A stretch of 64,000 nt of DNA from Pseudomonas moraviensis (GTDB lineage: Bacteria > Pseudomonadota > Gammaproteobacteria > Pseudomonadales > Pseudomonadaceae), in NCBI RefSeq assembly GCF_900105805.1, contig NZ_LT629788.1, forward strand, positions 992,001-1,056,000, written 5' to 3'. Numbering within the stretch: the first letter of the stretch is position 1; every line of letters starts with the position of its first letter. The position numbers and the translations under genes are program-made. Positions 26,701-36,227 of this stretch are shown here, in pieces. The notes below the pieces were generated by a model that made no database searches, was not told the DNA's origin, and saw only the letters and a list, made by a program, of their open reading frames with translations.

Positions 26701-27501
26701 ATGAGCAAGAAAAAGCTTATTCCGTTGCTGGTGTACATTCTGTTCCTGCTGGTGCCGATCTACTGGTTGCTGAACATGTCGTTCAAGAGCAACACCGAAA
26801 TCCTCGGCGGCCTGACGCTTTTCCCACAGGATTTCACGCTGGCGAACTACAAGGTGATCTTCACCGATCCGAGCTGGTACACCGGCTATTTGAACTCGCT
26901 GTATTACGTCAGCCTCAACACCGTAATTTCTCTGAGTGTGGCGCTACCGGCGGCTTACGCGTTTTCACGCTATCGTTTCCTCGGCGACAAGCATCTGTTC
27001 TTCTGGCTGCTGACCAATCGCATGGCACCGCCGGCGGTGTTCTTGCTGCCGTTTTTCCAGTTGTATTCGTCGATCGGCCTGTTCGACACGCACATCGCCG
27101 TGGCCTTGGCGCATTGCTTGTTCAACGTGCCGCTGGCGGTGTGGATTCTTGAAGGCTTCATGTCCGGGGTGCCCAAGGAGATCGACGAAACGGCCTACAT
27201 CGACGGCTACAGTTTCCCCAAGTTCTTCGTGAAGATTTTCATCCCGTTGATCGGTTCCGGCATCGGTGTCACGGCGTTTTTCTGCTTCATGTTTTCCTGG
27301 GTCGAGCTGCTGCTGGCGCGCACGCTGACCTCGGTCAACGCCAAGCCGATTGCCGCGGTGATGACGCGCACGGTGTCGGCGTCGGGGATCGATTGGGGCG
27401 TGCTGGCAGCGGCGGGGGTGTTGACCATCCTCCCGGGCATGCTGGTGATCTGGTTTGTGCGCAACCACGTGGCCAAGGGCTTTGCCCTCGGCCGAGTCTG
27501 A
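26701..27501 (+). CDS. ABC transporter permease 2 (GlpQ-like, MalG/UgpE family)
   Basis: A 266-residue permease starting with a helix (LIPLLVYILFLLVPIYWLLNMSFK). The MalG-type EAA loop, KEIDETAYIDGYSFPKFFVKIFIPL, lies at about 159-183. It follows permease 1 by 9 bp on the same strand and completes the membrane heterodimer. The last helix ends with FVRNHVAKGFALGRV, typical of this subfamily. Confidence 0.93.
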   Translation: MSKKKLIPLLVYILFLLVPIYWLLNMSFKSNTEILGGLTLFPQDFTLANYKVIFTDPSWYTGYLNSLYYVSLNTVISLSVALPAAYAFSRYRFLGDKHLFFWLLTNRMAPPAVFLLPFFQLYSSIGLFDTHIAVALAHCLFNVPLAVWILEGFMSGVPKEIDETAYIDGYSFPKFFVKIFIPLIGSGIGVTAFFCFMFSWVELLLARTLTSVNAKPIAAVMTRTVSASGIDWGVLAAAGVLTILPGMLVIWFVRNHVAKGFALGRV

Positions 27502-27508
27502 GGAACAG

Positions 27509-27784
27509 ATGATGGAATGGATGAGCTGGACGACACCGACCGCCGCGTTCTTCATCGGCATCGGTCTGATTCTGGTGGGCATGACCACCTGGGAATTGCG
27601 CTCGCCGAGCATTCTGCGGCGCGGGTTTCTGCCGATTGCCACCACCCGTGGCGATCGCTTGTTTATCGGTCTTCTCGGCAGCGCCTACCTGCACTTGCTG
27701 GTAATCGGCGTCACCGACTGGAGCATCTGGGTGGCGTCCGCGTTGTCCCTGGTGTGGCTGTTGGCTGTGATGCGTTGGGGCTAG
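27509..27784 (+). CDS. Small membrane protein, DUF2160 / GlpU-like
   Basis: The 91-residue product has three predicted membrane helices (TAAFFIGIGLILVGMTTWEL, FIGLLGSAYLHLLVIGV, WVASALSLVWLLAVM) joined by short loops with LRRGFLPIATTRGDR between the first two. It is embedded in the importer operon, 7 bp after permease 2, in the position of rhizobial glpU. Its function is not established; an accessory subunit of the permease is the simplest guess. AGGAAC precedes the ATG. Confidence 0.85.
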   Translation: MMEWMSWTTPTAAFFIGIGLILVGMTTWELRSPSILRRGFLPIATTRGDRLFIGLLGSAYLHLLVIGVTDWSIWVASALSLVWLLAVMRWG

Positions 27785-27831
27785 TCGAATCGTTCGGCAA
27801 CGCGGCTCCACAACTTAAACAGGAGGTCTCT

Positions 27832-29574
27832 ATGTTCGATAAAAACAATAAGCTGCGACATAGCATTTCATTGGCAGCCATGCTGGCACTCAGCGGTTTG
27901 AGCGCATCTGCCTGGGCAGACGCCTATGAGGATGCGGCGAAAAAATGGATCGGCAGCGAGTTCAAGCCCTCGACCCTGACGGCCGAACAGCAGCTCGAAG
28001 AATTGAAGTGGTTCATCAAGGCGGCCGAGCCGTTTCGCGGCATGGACATCAAGGTCGTTTCCGAGACCCTGACCACCCACGAATACGAGTCCAAGGTGCT
28101 GGCCAAGGCCTTCAGCGAAATCACCGGGATCAAGCTCACCCACGACCTGCTGCAGGAAGGCGACGTGGTCGAGAAAATGCAGACGGTGATGCAGTCGGAC
28201 AAGAATATCTATGACGGCTGGGTCAACGACTCCGACCTGATCGGCACGCACTTTCGCTACGGCAAGACCGAATCGATCACCGACCTGATGGCCAACGAGG
28301 GCAAGAACTTCACCTCGCCGACCCTCGATATCAAGGACTTCATCGGCATCTCGTTCACCACCGCGCCGGACGGCAAGATCTACCAATTGCCCGACCAGCA
28401 ATTCGCCAACCTGTACTGGTTCCGTGCCGACTGGTTCGAGCGCGCCGACCTGAAAGCCAAGTTCAAGGAAAAGTACGGCTACGAATTGGGTGTGCCGGTG
28501 AACTGGTCGGCCTATGAAGACATTGCCAAATTCTTCAGCGAAGACGTCAAGGAAATCGACGGCAAACGCGTCTACGGCCACATGGATTACGGCAAGAAAG
28601 ATCCGTCGCTGGGCTGGCGCTTCACCGATGCCTGGTTCTCCATGGCCGGTGGCGGCGACAAGGGCATCCCCAATGGCTTGCCGGTGGACGAGTGGGGCAT
28701 CCGCGTCGAAGACTGCCACCCGGTCGGCTCCAGCGTGACCCGTGGCGGCGACACCAACGGCCCGGCGGCAGTGTTCGCCACCACCAAATACGTCGACTGG
28801 CTGAAGAAATACGCGCCACCGGAAGCGGCCGGCATGACTTTCTCCGAGTCCGGTCCGGTGCCGTCGCAGGGCAACATCGCCCAGCAGATTTTCTGGTACA
28901 CCGCGTTCACCGCCGACATGACCAAACCGGGCCTGCCGGTGGTCAACGCCGACGGCACGCCGAAATGGCGGATGGCGCCATCGCCACGCGGGCCGTATTG
29001 GGAGGAGGGCATGAAGCTCGGCTATCAGGACGTGGGCTCGTGGACATTCATGAAGTCCACGCCTGAGAAACAGAAACTGGCGGCCTGGCTGTACGCGCAG
29101 TTCGTCACCTCGAAAACCGTGTCGCTGAAGAAAACCATCGTCGGCCTGACGCCGATTCGCGAGTCGGACATCAATTCGCAAGCGATGACCGATCTGGCGC
29201 CGAAACTCGGTGGTCTGGTCGAGTTCTACCGCAGCCCGGCCCGCGTCCAATGGACCCCGACCGGCACCAACGTGCCGGACTATCCGCGTCTGGCGCAACT
29301 GTGGTGGAGCCACATCGCCGAAGCCGCCAGCGGCGAGAAGACCCCGCAACAGGCGCTTGATGGTTTGGCCAAGGATCAGGACGCGATCATGACCCGTCTC
29401 GAACGCTCCAAGGCCCAGGCCACTTGCGCGCCGAAGATGAACCCGGAGCGCGACGCGCAATACTGGTTCGACCAGCCGGGCGCACCGAAACCGAAACTGG
29501 CGAACGAGAAGCCGAAGGGTGAAACCGTGAGCTATAGCGAACTGCTGAAATCGTGGGCGGATGCGCGTAAGTGA
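27832..29574 (+). CDS. ABC transporter substrate-binding protein (GlpV-like)
   Basis: The 580-residue periplasmic protein has a signal peptide cut after SASAWA (about residue 26). It is a large family-1 type binding protein (LTTHEYESKVLAKAFSEITGIKLTHDLLQEGDVVEKMQ near the start). Its length is well above the usual 400-430 but matches GlpV-like proteins. AGGAGG stands 6 nt before the ATG, the strongest ribosome-binding site in the operon, as expected for the most abundant subunit. It is last in the operon and followed by a terminator. Glycerol specificity is by analogy only. Confidence 0.92.
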   Translation: MFDKNNKLRHSISLAAMLALSGLSASAWADAYEDAAKKWIGSEFKPSTLTAEQQLEELKWFIKAAEPFRGMDIKVVSETLTTHEYESKVLAKAFSEITGIKLTHDLLQEGDVVEKMQTVMQSDKNIYDGWVNDSDLIGTHFRYGKTESITDLMANEGKNFTSPTLDIKDFIGISFTTAPDGKIYQLPDQQFANLYWFRADWFERADLKAKFKEKYGYELGVPVNWSAYEDIAKFFSEDVKEIDGKRVYGHMDYGKKDPSLGWRFTDAWFSMAGGGDKGIPNGLPVDEWGIRVEDCHPVGSSVTRGGDTNGPAAVFATTKYVDWLKKYAPPEAAGMTFSESGPVPSQGNIAQQIFWYTAFTADMTKPGLPVVNADGTPKWRMAPSPRGPYWEEGMKLGYQDVGSWTFMKSTPEKQKLAAWLYAQFVTSKTVSLKKTIVGLTPIRESDINSQAMTDLAPKLGGLVEFYRSPARVQWTPTGTNVPDYPRLAQLWWSHIAEAASGEKTPQQALDGLAKDQDAIMTRLERSKAQATCAPKMNPERDAQYWFDQPGAPKPKLANEKPKGETVSYSELLKSWADARK

Positions 29575-29595
29575 TAGTGGAAGTGTGAAAGGCGA

Positions 29596-29621
29596 ACGGC
29601 ACCGGAAGGTGCCGTTTTTTT
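29596..29621 (+). terminator. Rho-independent terminator of the ABC operon
   Basis: ACGGCACC-GGAA-GGTGCCGT, an 8-bp perfect stem followed by six T, 21 bp after the binding-protein stop. Confidence 0.9.
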
Positions 29622-29637
29622 GCTGCCTGATCTGCCG

Positions 29638-29716
29638 CTTTCGCGAGCAGGCTCACTCCCACACTGGATCGGTGCTACTCAAGACCACTGTAGGAGTGAG
29701 CCTGCTCGCGATAGCG
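29638..29716. repeat. REP pair, class A, opposite arm order
   Basis: Arms TTCGCGAGCAGGCTCACTCC and TGTAGGAGTGAGCCTGCTCG are separated by about 30 bp. With the class B pair at 29806 and two terminators, it accounts for most of the 378-bp gap between the ABC operon and nuoN. Confidence 0.88.
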
Positions 29717-29805
29717 GTGGGTCAGCCGACGCATTTTCGACTGACATGACGTCATTGCTCACTCCTTTGAAGGCAAATTCCTCAAACGGAGAGAGCGTTT
29801 AAGGT

Positions 29806-29884
29806 CAAAAGATCGCAGCCTTCGGCAGCTCCCACAGACCCTTACCATCCCAATGTAGGAGCTGCCGAAGGCTGCGATCTTTTG
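29806..29884. repeat. REP pair, class B
   Basis: Arms AAAAGATCGCAGCCTTCGGC and complement flank a loop of about 25 bp. It lies just outside the nuoN terminator. Confidence 0.9.
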
Positions 29885-29897
29885 ACGTTAAAACCCA

Positions 29898-29927
29898 CAA
29901 AAAACGGCACCCGAAGGTGCCGTTTTC
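29898..29927 (-). terminator. Rho-independent terminator of the nuo operon
   Basis: On the minus strand AAAACGGCACC-TTCG-GGTGCCGTTTT is followed by TT, 26 bp after the nuoN stop. The stem is 11 bp and perfect, and its T-run also allows some termination from the plus side. Confidence 0.88.
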
Positions 29928-29952
29928 ATTTTCAGCCAGACCAGCCAGGCAA

Positions 29953-31416
29953 TCAGCCCGCCAGACCCGCCTGTTGCACCAGCACCAGCAACGGCTGCGG
30001 ATACACACCCAGGAAGAACGCGACCAGGGCGATGGCCAGCAGCATCACGCCACCTGCCTTCTGCTCCCAGTGCAACTGGGCGTCGTGGCGACGCAGGTTT
30101 GGCTCGATCAGGTACAGGGTGACCATCACGCGCAGGTAGTAGAAGACGCCGATGGCGCTGCCCAGCACCAATGCGCCGACCAGCCACCACTGACGCGTTT
30201 CGACGCCGCTGGCGATGATGTAGAACTTGCCGATGAAGCCAGCGGTCAGCGGAATACCGGCCAGGGACAGCATCATCACAGTCAGCACGGCGGTCAGGTA
30301 CGGACGGCGCCAGAACAGGCCGCGGTACTCGTACAGCGCGTCAGCGTCGCGGCCGTTGTACGGCGAGGACATCAGGGTGATCACGCCGAACGCGCCGAGG
30401 CTGGTGATCACATAGGTGACCAGGTACACGCCGATAGCTTCCACCGCCAGACCCTTGCTCGCCACCAGTGCGATCAGCAGGTAGCCGAAGTGCGCGATGG
30501 ACGAATAACCTAGCAGACGCTTGAGGTTGCTCTGGGTCAGGGCCAGCAGGTTACCGAACAGGATCGAGGCAACTGCGATCACGCTGAGCACATCGCTCAG
30601 CACGCCACTGCTGGCGGCAGGGGAGAGCTGGAACAGACGCACCATCACCGCGAACACGGCAACCTTCGAAGCGGTCGCGAGGAACGCGGCTACCGGCGCC
30701 GGAGCACCTTCGTAAACGTCCGGCGTCCACAAGTGGAACGGAACCAGCGACAGCTTGAACGCCAGACCGATCAGCATCATGCCCAGGCCCAGTTGCGCCA
30801 GCGGGCTAGGCAGACCGGTCGCGGCCAGGGCCTGACCGATGCCGACGAAGCTCAGCGAACCGGCGTCGGCGTACAGCAGCGCCATACCGAACAGCAGGAA
30901 CGCGGAACCGGCGGCCGACAGCACCATGTACTTGATGCCGGCTTCCAGCGAACGCTTGTTGAAGAAGGCGTAAGCCACCAGACCGTAGACCGGTACCGAG
31001 AGCAATTCCAGACCGATGAACAAACCGGCCAGATGTTGCGCGCTGACCAGGACCAGACCACCGGCGGCGGCCATCAGGATCAGCAGGTACAGTTCTTCGC
31101 GATTGCCCGGGTAACCCGAACCGCCATCACCGAGGTAGGCGTGGGCGAGGGTGACGCAGGCGAGGGTGGCAACCAGGATCATCGCCATGTACAGGCAGGC
31201 GAAGGCATCGATCTGCAGCAATGGGGTCACGGCCAGAGGCGCGACTTTCAGGGCCGGCAGGATCGACAGCAGGGCCAGGTTCAGACCCGCCACCGAAATC
31301 AGGAAGGTCTGCGAGTGGTTGCGGCGCCAGGCGATTGCCAGCATCACCACGATAATGGTGAGGCTGGTGATCAACAGTGGCGCAAGCGCAATAAAGTGTT
31401 GAATCGTGAATTCCAT
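29953..31416 (-). CDS. nuoN: NADH-quinone oxidoreductase subunit N
   Basis: A 487-residue antiporter-like membrane subunit of complex I with about 14 helices. The essential proton-path segment LSLVPFHLWTPDVYEGAP, with its Lys, is present. I chose ATG 31416 (MEFTIQHF) because the family begins there; the frame is open 21 codons further into the nuoM gap. It is the last gene of the operon and is followed by a clear terminator. Confidence 0.96.
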   Translation of the reverse strand: MEFTIQHFIALAPLLITSLTIIVVMLAIAWRRNHSQTFLISVAGLNLALLSILPALKVAPLAVTPLLQIDAFACLYMAMILVATLACVTLAHAYLGDGGSGYPGNREELYLLILMAAAGGLVLVSAQHLAGLFIGLELLSVPVYGLVAYAFFNKRSLEAGIKYMVLSAAGSAFLLFGMALLYADAGSLSFVGIGQALAATGLPSPLAQLGLGMMLIGLAFKLSLVPFHLWTPDVYEGAPAPVAAFLATASKVAVFAVMVRLFQLSPAASSGVLSDVLSVIAVASILFGNLLALTQSNLKRLLGYSSIAHFGYLLIALVASKGLAVEAIGVYLVTYVITSLGAFGVITLMSSPYNGRDADALYEYRGLFWRRPYLTAVLTVMMLSLAGIPLTAGFIGKFYIIASGVETRQWWLVGALVLGSAIGVFYYLRVMVTLYLIEPNLRRHDAQLHWEQKAGGVMLLAIALVAFFLGVYPQPLLVLVQQAGLAG

Positions 31417-31423
31417 AGCGCTC

Positions 31424-32956
31424 TTACCGGGCCGAAGCGAGTTGAGAGAAGGCGGTGCCGAGCCACTGCTGCACGCCATGCATGGTGGCGGCAGAGGTGT
31501 CGAGGAACGGTTGCGGGTAGACGCCGAGGTAAATCAGCAGCACCGCCAGACCGAGCACCATGATCAGTTCGCGCGCGTCCATGCCATGCAGCACCGCGTC
31601 GGATTTCGACGGGCCGAAGTAGGCACGGTGGATCATGATCAGCGAGTAGACCGAACCGAACACCAGACCGGACGTGGCAATCGCCGTGACCCATGGAGCG
31701 CTGGCGAAGGAACCGATCAGGATCAGGAACTCGCCGACAAAGTTACCGGTACCCGGCAAGCCCAGCGACGCCGCAGCGAAGAACAGGCTGATGGCCGGCA
31801 GGTAGGCGATGCGCGACCACAGGCCACCCATCTCACGCATGTCGCGAGTGTGCAGACGCTCATACAACTGACCGCTGAGGATAAACAGTGCCGCTGCCGA
31901 CAGACCGTGCGCGAGCATCTGGATCACTGCACCTTGCAGCGCCAGTTGGCTGCCGGAGTAGATGCCGATCAACACGAAGCCCATGTGGGAAACGGAAGAG
32001 AAGGCGATCAGACGCTTGATGTCGGTTTGGGCGAACGCGAGGAACGCGCCGTAGAAGATCCCGATCAGACCCAGGGTCATGGCGATCGGCGCAAACTCGG
32101 CCGAAGCGTTCGGGAACAGCGGCAGGGCGAAACGCAGCAGGCCGTAGGCCGCGGTTTTCAGCAGGATACCGGCGAGGTCGACGGAACCGGCAGTCGGCGC
32201 CTGGGCGTGAGCGTCAGGCAGCCAGGAGTGGAACGGAACCACTGGCAGCTTGACCGCGAAGGCGATGAAGAAGCCGAGCATCAGGATGTACTCGGTGGTC
32301 ATCGACATCTTGGTTTTCAACAGGTCGGCGTAGTTGAAGGTAATCACGCCAGTGTTGTTGAAGTTGACCAGCACTAGACCGAGGATCGCCACCAGCATGA
32401 TCAGGCCGGAAGCCTGAGTGAAGATGAAGAACTTGGTCGCTGCGTAGATCCGGGTTTTCTTGCCGTCCGAAGAACTGTGACCCCAGAGCGCGATGAGGAA
32501 GTACATCGGCACCAGCATCATTTCCCAGAAGAAGAAGAACATGAACAGGTCGAGGGCGAGGAACACACCGACCACACCGCCCAGGATCCACATCAGGTTC
32601 AGGTGGAAGAAGCCAACGTGACGTTGAATCTCTTTCCACGAGCAGAGTACCGAGAGGATACCCAGCAGACCGGTCAGCAGGATCATCAACAGCGACAGGC
32701 CGTCGAGGGCCAGGTGCACGTTGATGCCGAAACGCTGGATCCAGACATGCTTGAACTCAAGCGCCCAGGTCGGATCGGCGCCCGGCGCCGGTGCGAATGA
32801 ATAGTCACCGTGGGCCCACAGCCAGAGGCCGAGTGCGAGTTCCAGGGTCATGGTCAACAGCGCAATCCAGCGCGGGAGGGTGGCGCCGAAGCGCTCAGCC
32901 ATCCAGCACAGCAGGCCGCCGATGAAGGGGATCAGGATTAGCCAAGGCAGAATCAT
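31424..32956 (-). CDS. nuoM: NADH-quinone oxidoreductase subunit M
   Basis: A 510-residue antiporter-like proton-pumping subunit. Conserved features include FFFFWEMMLVPMYFLIALWG with the key Glu in helix 5, and KLPVVPFHSWLPDAHAQAPT with the Lys in broken helix 7. It lies 7 bp upstream of nuoN and 39 bp downstream of nuoL in the order found in enterobacteria and pseudomonads. Confidence 0.97.
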   Translation of the reverse strand: MILPWLILIPFIGGLLCWMAERFGATLPRWIALLTMTLELALGLWLWAHGDYSFAPAPGADPTWALEFKHVWIQRFGINVHLALDGLSLLMILLTGLLGILSVLCSWKEIQRHVGFFHLNLMWILGGVVGVFLALDLFMFFFFWEMMLVPMYFLIALWGHSSSDGKKTRIYAATKFFIFTQASGLIMLVAILGLVLVNFNNTGVITFNYADLLKTKMSMTTEYILMLGFFIAFAVKLPVVPFHSWLPDAHAQAPTAGSVDLAGILLKTAAYGLLRFALPLFPNASAEFAPIAMTLGLIGIFYGAFLAFAQTDIKRLIAFSSVSHMGFVLIGIYSGSQLALQGAVIQMLAHGLSAAALFILSGQLYERLHTRDMREMGGLWSRIAYLPAISLFFAAASLGLPGTGNFVGEFLILIGSFASAPWVTAIATSGLVFGSVYSLIMIHRAYFGPSKSDAVLHGMDARELIMVLGLAVLLIYLGVYPQPFLDTSAATMHGVQQWLGTAFSQLASAR

Positions 32957-32995
32957 GACGGGCTCGTTTCCTTTCGCAAATTCGCAAGGTTCATA

Positions 32996-34849
32996 TCAGA
33001 CCGCTACCAGCACGATGGCGCCGATCACCAGCACGGCACCCGCAGCCATCGAAGCAGCGTACCAACGCAGTTGACCGGTCTCGGTGCGGCTCAGGGCGGT
33101 GTGACCACCCTTGGCCATACGCGGGATCAGACCGATGGTCTGGTCGAGCGGGTCTTTGCGCAGTACATGGCTGATCGCAAGGTACGGCTTGACGAACAGT
33201 TTGTCGTAGATCCAGTCGAAGCCCCAGGCAGCGAACCACCAGGCCGAAAGGAAACGGCCGATGCCGCTGTTGGCGATCGCCGTGACGAAGCGACGCTTGC
33301 CGAGGAACAGCAGCGCTGCCAGCAGGATACCGGCCAGAGCGATGGCGCCCGAGGCGATTTCCAGACTGTGCTTGGCTTCGCCACCCGCATGGCCAACGCT
33401 TTCTGGCAGAACGCCGTGCAGCGGCGGAACGATCATGGCGCCGACGAAAGTCGACAACACGATCAGCACCGACAGCGGCAGCCAGTGAGCGACGCCGTGA
33501 CCGGCGTGGGCTTCGGTCTTGGCTTCACCGTGGAACGTGATGAAGATCAGGCGGAAGGTGTACAGCGAGGTCATGAACGCACCGACCAGACCTGCGTAGA
33601 GCAGACCGTGGTTACCGCTGGCAAACGCTTCCCAGAGGATTTCGTCCTTGGAGTAGAAGCCCGCGGTGACCAGTGGCAGAGCGGCCAGCGCAGCACCACC
33701 GACGATGAAGCTGGCGTAGGCCAGTGGCAGTTTCTTCCACAGACCGCCCATCTTGAAGATGTTCTGCTCGTGGTGGCAGGCAACGATCACCGCACCGGAA
33801 GCAAGGAACAGCAGGGCCTTGAAGAACGCGTGGGTCATCAGGTGGAAGATCGCGCCATCCCATGCACCCACGCCCAGCGCCAGGAACATGTAGCCGATCT
33901 GGCTCATGGTCGAGTAGGCGAGGATACGTTTGATGTCGGTTTGTACCAGCGCGGCGAAGCCTGCGAGAACCAGAGTCACGCCACCGACGATGCCCACCAG
34001 GTGCAGGATTTCCGGCGCCAGGGTGAACAGGCCGTGAGTACGGGCGATCAGGTAGACACCGGCGGTGACCATGGTTGCGGCGTGGATCAGTGCCGACACC
34101 GGGGTCGGGCCGGCCATTGCGTCCGCGAGCCAGGTTTGCAGCGGCAGTTGCGCCGATTTACCGACTGCACCACCCAGCAGCATCAGGGTTGCCAGGGTGA
34201 TCCAGAAGTCGCCGACCTGGAATTTCTGCGGTGCCAGCACCAGCAGTTCCTGGATGTTCAGCGTGCCCACTTGCTGGAACAGGATGAACAGGCCGATGGC
34301 CATGAACACGTCGCCGATGCGGGTGACGATGAAAGCCTTGAGTGCGGCGTTACCGTTGTTGCGATTGCTGTAGTAGAAACCGATCAACAGGTACGAGCAC
34401 AGGCCCACGCCTTCCCAGCCGAAGTACAGGAACAACAGGTTATCGCCGAGCACCAGGAACAGCATGCTGGCGATAAACAGGTTGGTGTACGAGAAGAAGC
34501 GCGAGTAGCCCGCTTCACCGCGCATGTACCAGGACGCGAACAGGTGGATCAGGAAACCGACGCCCACCACCACGCCGAGCATGGTGATCGACAGGCCGTC
34601 GACGTAGAGGGCGAAGTCAGGCTTGAAGCCTTCGACCGCCATCCACTGCCACAGCACCAGGGTGTAGTGACCGCCTTCGGGAGGTGCGACGTTGAACTGC
34701 CAGATGACATAGGCAGCGACAATCGCCGACAAGCCAATGGAACCCACGCCGATCAGCGCCGAGAGGTTTTCCGACCAGCGTCCACGGGAGAACGACAGGA
34801 GCAGGAAACCGATCAGAGGGAATACGAAAGTCAGAAAGATCAGGTTCAT
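32996..34849 (-). CDS. nuoL: NADH-quinone oxidoreductase subunit L
   Basis: A 617-residue, 16-helix distal proton-pumping subunit with the long lateral helix at its C-terminal end. Visible motifs are [20 protein letters not shown] (key Glu), [31 protein letters not shown] (Lys in helix 7) and [20 protein letters not shown]. The start overlaps the nuoK stop by 4 bp. Confidence 0.97.
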
Positions 34850-35154
34850 CCGCGCATCTCACTGGCAGCGTCGATATCGAGCGTGTGGAAGCGGCGATAC
34901 AGTTGCAGCAGGATCGCCAGGCCAATACTGGCCTCGGCCGCTGCAAGGCTGATCACCAGGATGAACATGATCTGTCCATCCGGCTGCGCCCAGCGGGCGC
35001 CCGCAACGATGAAGGCCAGGGCAGAGGCGTTCATCATCACTTCCAGACTCATCAACACGAACAAAATGTTGCGGCGGACCATCAGGCCGACCAGACCAAG
35101 GCAGAACAGGATCCCGGCAACGGCCAATCCATGTTCGAGAGGGATAGCAGGCAT
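34846..35154 (-). CDS. nuoK: NADH-quinone oxidoreductase subunit K
   Basis: A 102-residue subunit with three helices. The two essential membrane Glu residues appear in [12 protein letters not shown] and [11 protein letters not shown], part of the charged axis of the membrane arm. It is translationally coupled to nuoL (4-bp overlap), and 3 bp separate it from nuoJ. Confidence 0.96.
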
Positions 35155-35157
35155 GTC

Positions 35158-35658
35158 TTACTCCTTCGCCTCGTTACGGCCCAAATGGAACGCCGTGACG
35201 GCTGCGGCGAGCAGCAGCATCGAGGCGAGTTCGACCACCAGCAGGTACGGGCCGAACAGGCTGATGCCCACGGCTTTCGCGTCTACGGTGGTGTGGCCGA
35301 TGGCCTGGCCGCTCTGGTGAGCGAACAGCACATACAGCAGTTCGGCCAGCAGCAGCGCGGCGAGAATCACCGGTCCTGCCCAGATGCCGGGCTTGAGCCA
35401 GGTGCGTTCCTGCTGCACCGAGGCCGGGCCGAGGTTGAGCATCATCACCACGAACACGAACAGCACCATGATGGCGCCGGCGTAGGCGATCACTTCCAGC
35501 ACACCGGCGAACGGCGCACCGAGGGCGAAGAAGGTCATGGCCACGGCGATCAACGAGATGATCAGGTAGAGCAGGGCGTGCACGGGATTGGTGTTGGTGA
35601 CCACACGCAGCGTGGACACCACAGCAATACCCGATGCGAAATAGAAAGCGAATTCCAT
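35158..35658 (-). CDS. nuoJ: NADH-quinone oxidoreductase subunit J
   Basis: A 166-residue five-helix subunit. The third helix holds the pi-bulge segment LEVIAYAGAIMVLFVFVVMML, characteristic of ND6/NuoJ and involved in coupling quinone reduction to proton pumping. Normal length, 9 bp after nuoI. Confidence 0.96.
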   Translation of the reverse strand: MEFAFYFASGIAVVSTLRVVTNTNPVHALLYLIISLIAVAMTFFALGAPFAGVLEVIAYAGAIMVLFVFVVMMLNLGPASVQQERTWLKPGIWAGPVILAALLLAELLYVLFAHQSGQAIGHTTVDAKAVGISLFGPYLLVVELASMLLLAAAVTAFHLGRNEAKE

Positions 35659-35667
35659 CGTTCTTCC

Positions 35668-36216
35668 TTAAGGCAGCAAGCTCTTCACGTTGATCGGTTC
35701 GGCTTCGTTCTGCGCAGCGCCTTTCGGCTTGCCAGCGATTGCCATACCTGCAACACGATAGAAGTTGTAATCAGGGTTTTTGCCGGGGCCGGAGATCAGC
35801 AGATCTTCTTTCTCGTACACCAGGTCCTGACGTTTGAACTCGGCCATCTCGAAATCCGGGGTCAGCTGGATCGCGGTGGTCGGACAGGCTTCCTCGCAGA
35901 GACCGCAGAAAATGCAGCGCGAGAAGTTGATCCGGAAGAAGTCCGGGTACCAGCGACCGTCTTCGGTTTCAGCTTTCTGCAGCGAGATGCAACCCACCGG
36001 GCAGGCCACGGCGCACAGGTTGCAGGCTACGCAGCGTTCTTCGCCATCGGGGTCGCGGGTCAGGACGATGCGGCCACGGTAACGCGGCGGCAGGTAGACC
36101 TGCTCCTCGGGGTATTGCAGGGTGTCGCGCTTGCGAAAGCCATGGCCGAAGACCATGACCAGGCTGCGCAACTGGGTACCGGTACCCTTAACGATGTCGC
36201 CAATATATTTGAACAT
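35668..36216 (-). CDS. nuoI: NADH-quinone oxidoreductase subunit I
   Basis: A 182-residue peripheral ferredoxin-like subunit. Two [4Fe-4S] motifs are complete: CVACNLCAVACP and CIFCGLCEEACP. They form clusters N6a and N6b, which pass electrons towards N2 in NuoB. It lies 11 bp downstream of nuoH. Confidence 0.97.
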   Translation of the reverse strand: MFKYIGDIVKGTGTQLRSLVMVFGHGFRKRDTLQYPEEQVYLPPRYRGRIVLTRDPDGEERCVACNLCAVACPVGCISLQKAETEDGRWYPDFFRINFSRCIFCGLCEEACPTTAIQLTPDFEMAEFKRQDLVYEKEDLLISGPGKNPDYNFYRVAGMAIAGKPKGAAQNEAEPINVKSLLP

Positions 36217-36227
36217 GGGTCAAATCC

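Noticed and set aside
33071..35320. A 749-codon open frame on the plus strand opposite nuoL/nuoK/nuoJ
   Set aside because: It spans several real minus-strand genes and is rich in Gln, His, Asp and Arg, as expected of an antisense frame of membrane-protein genes.
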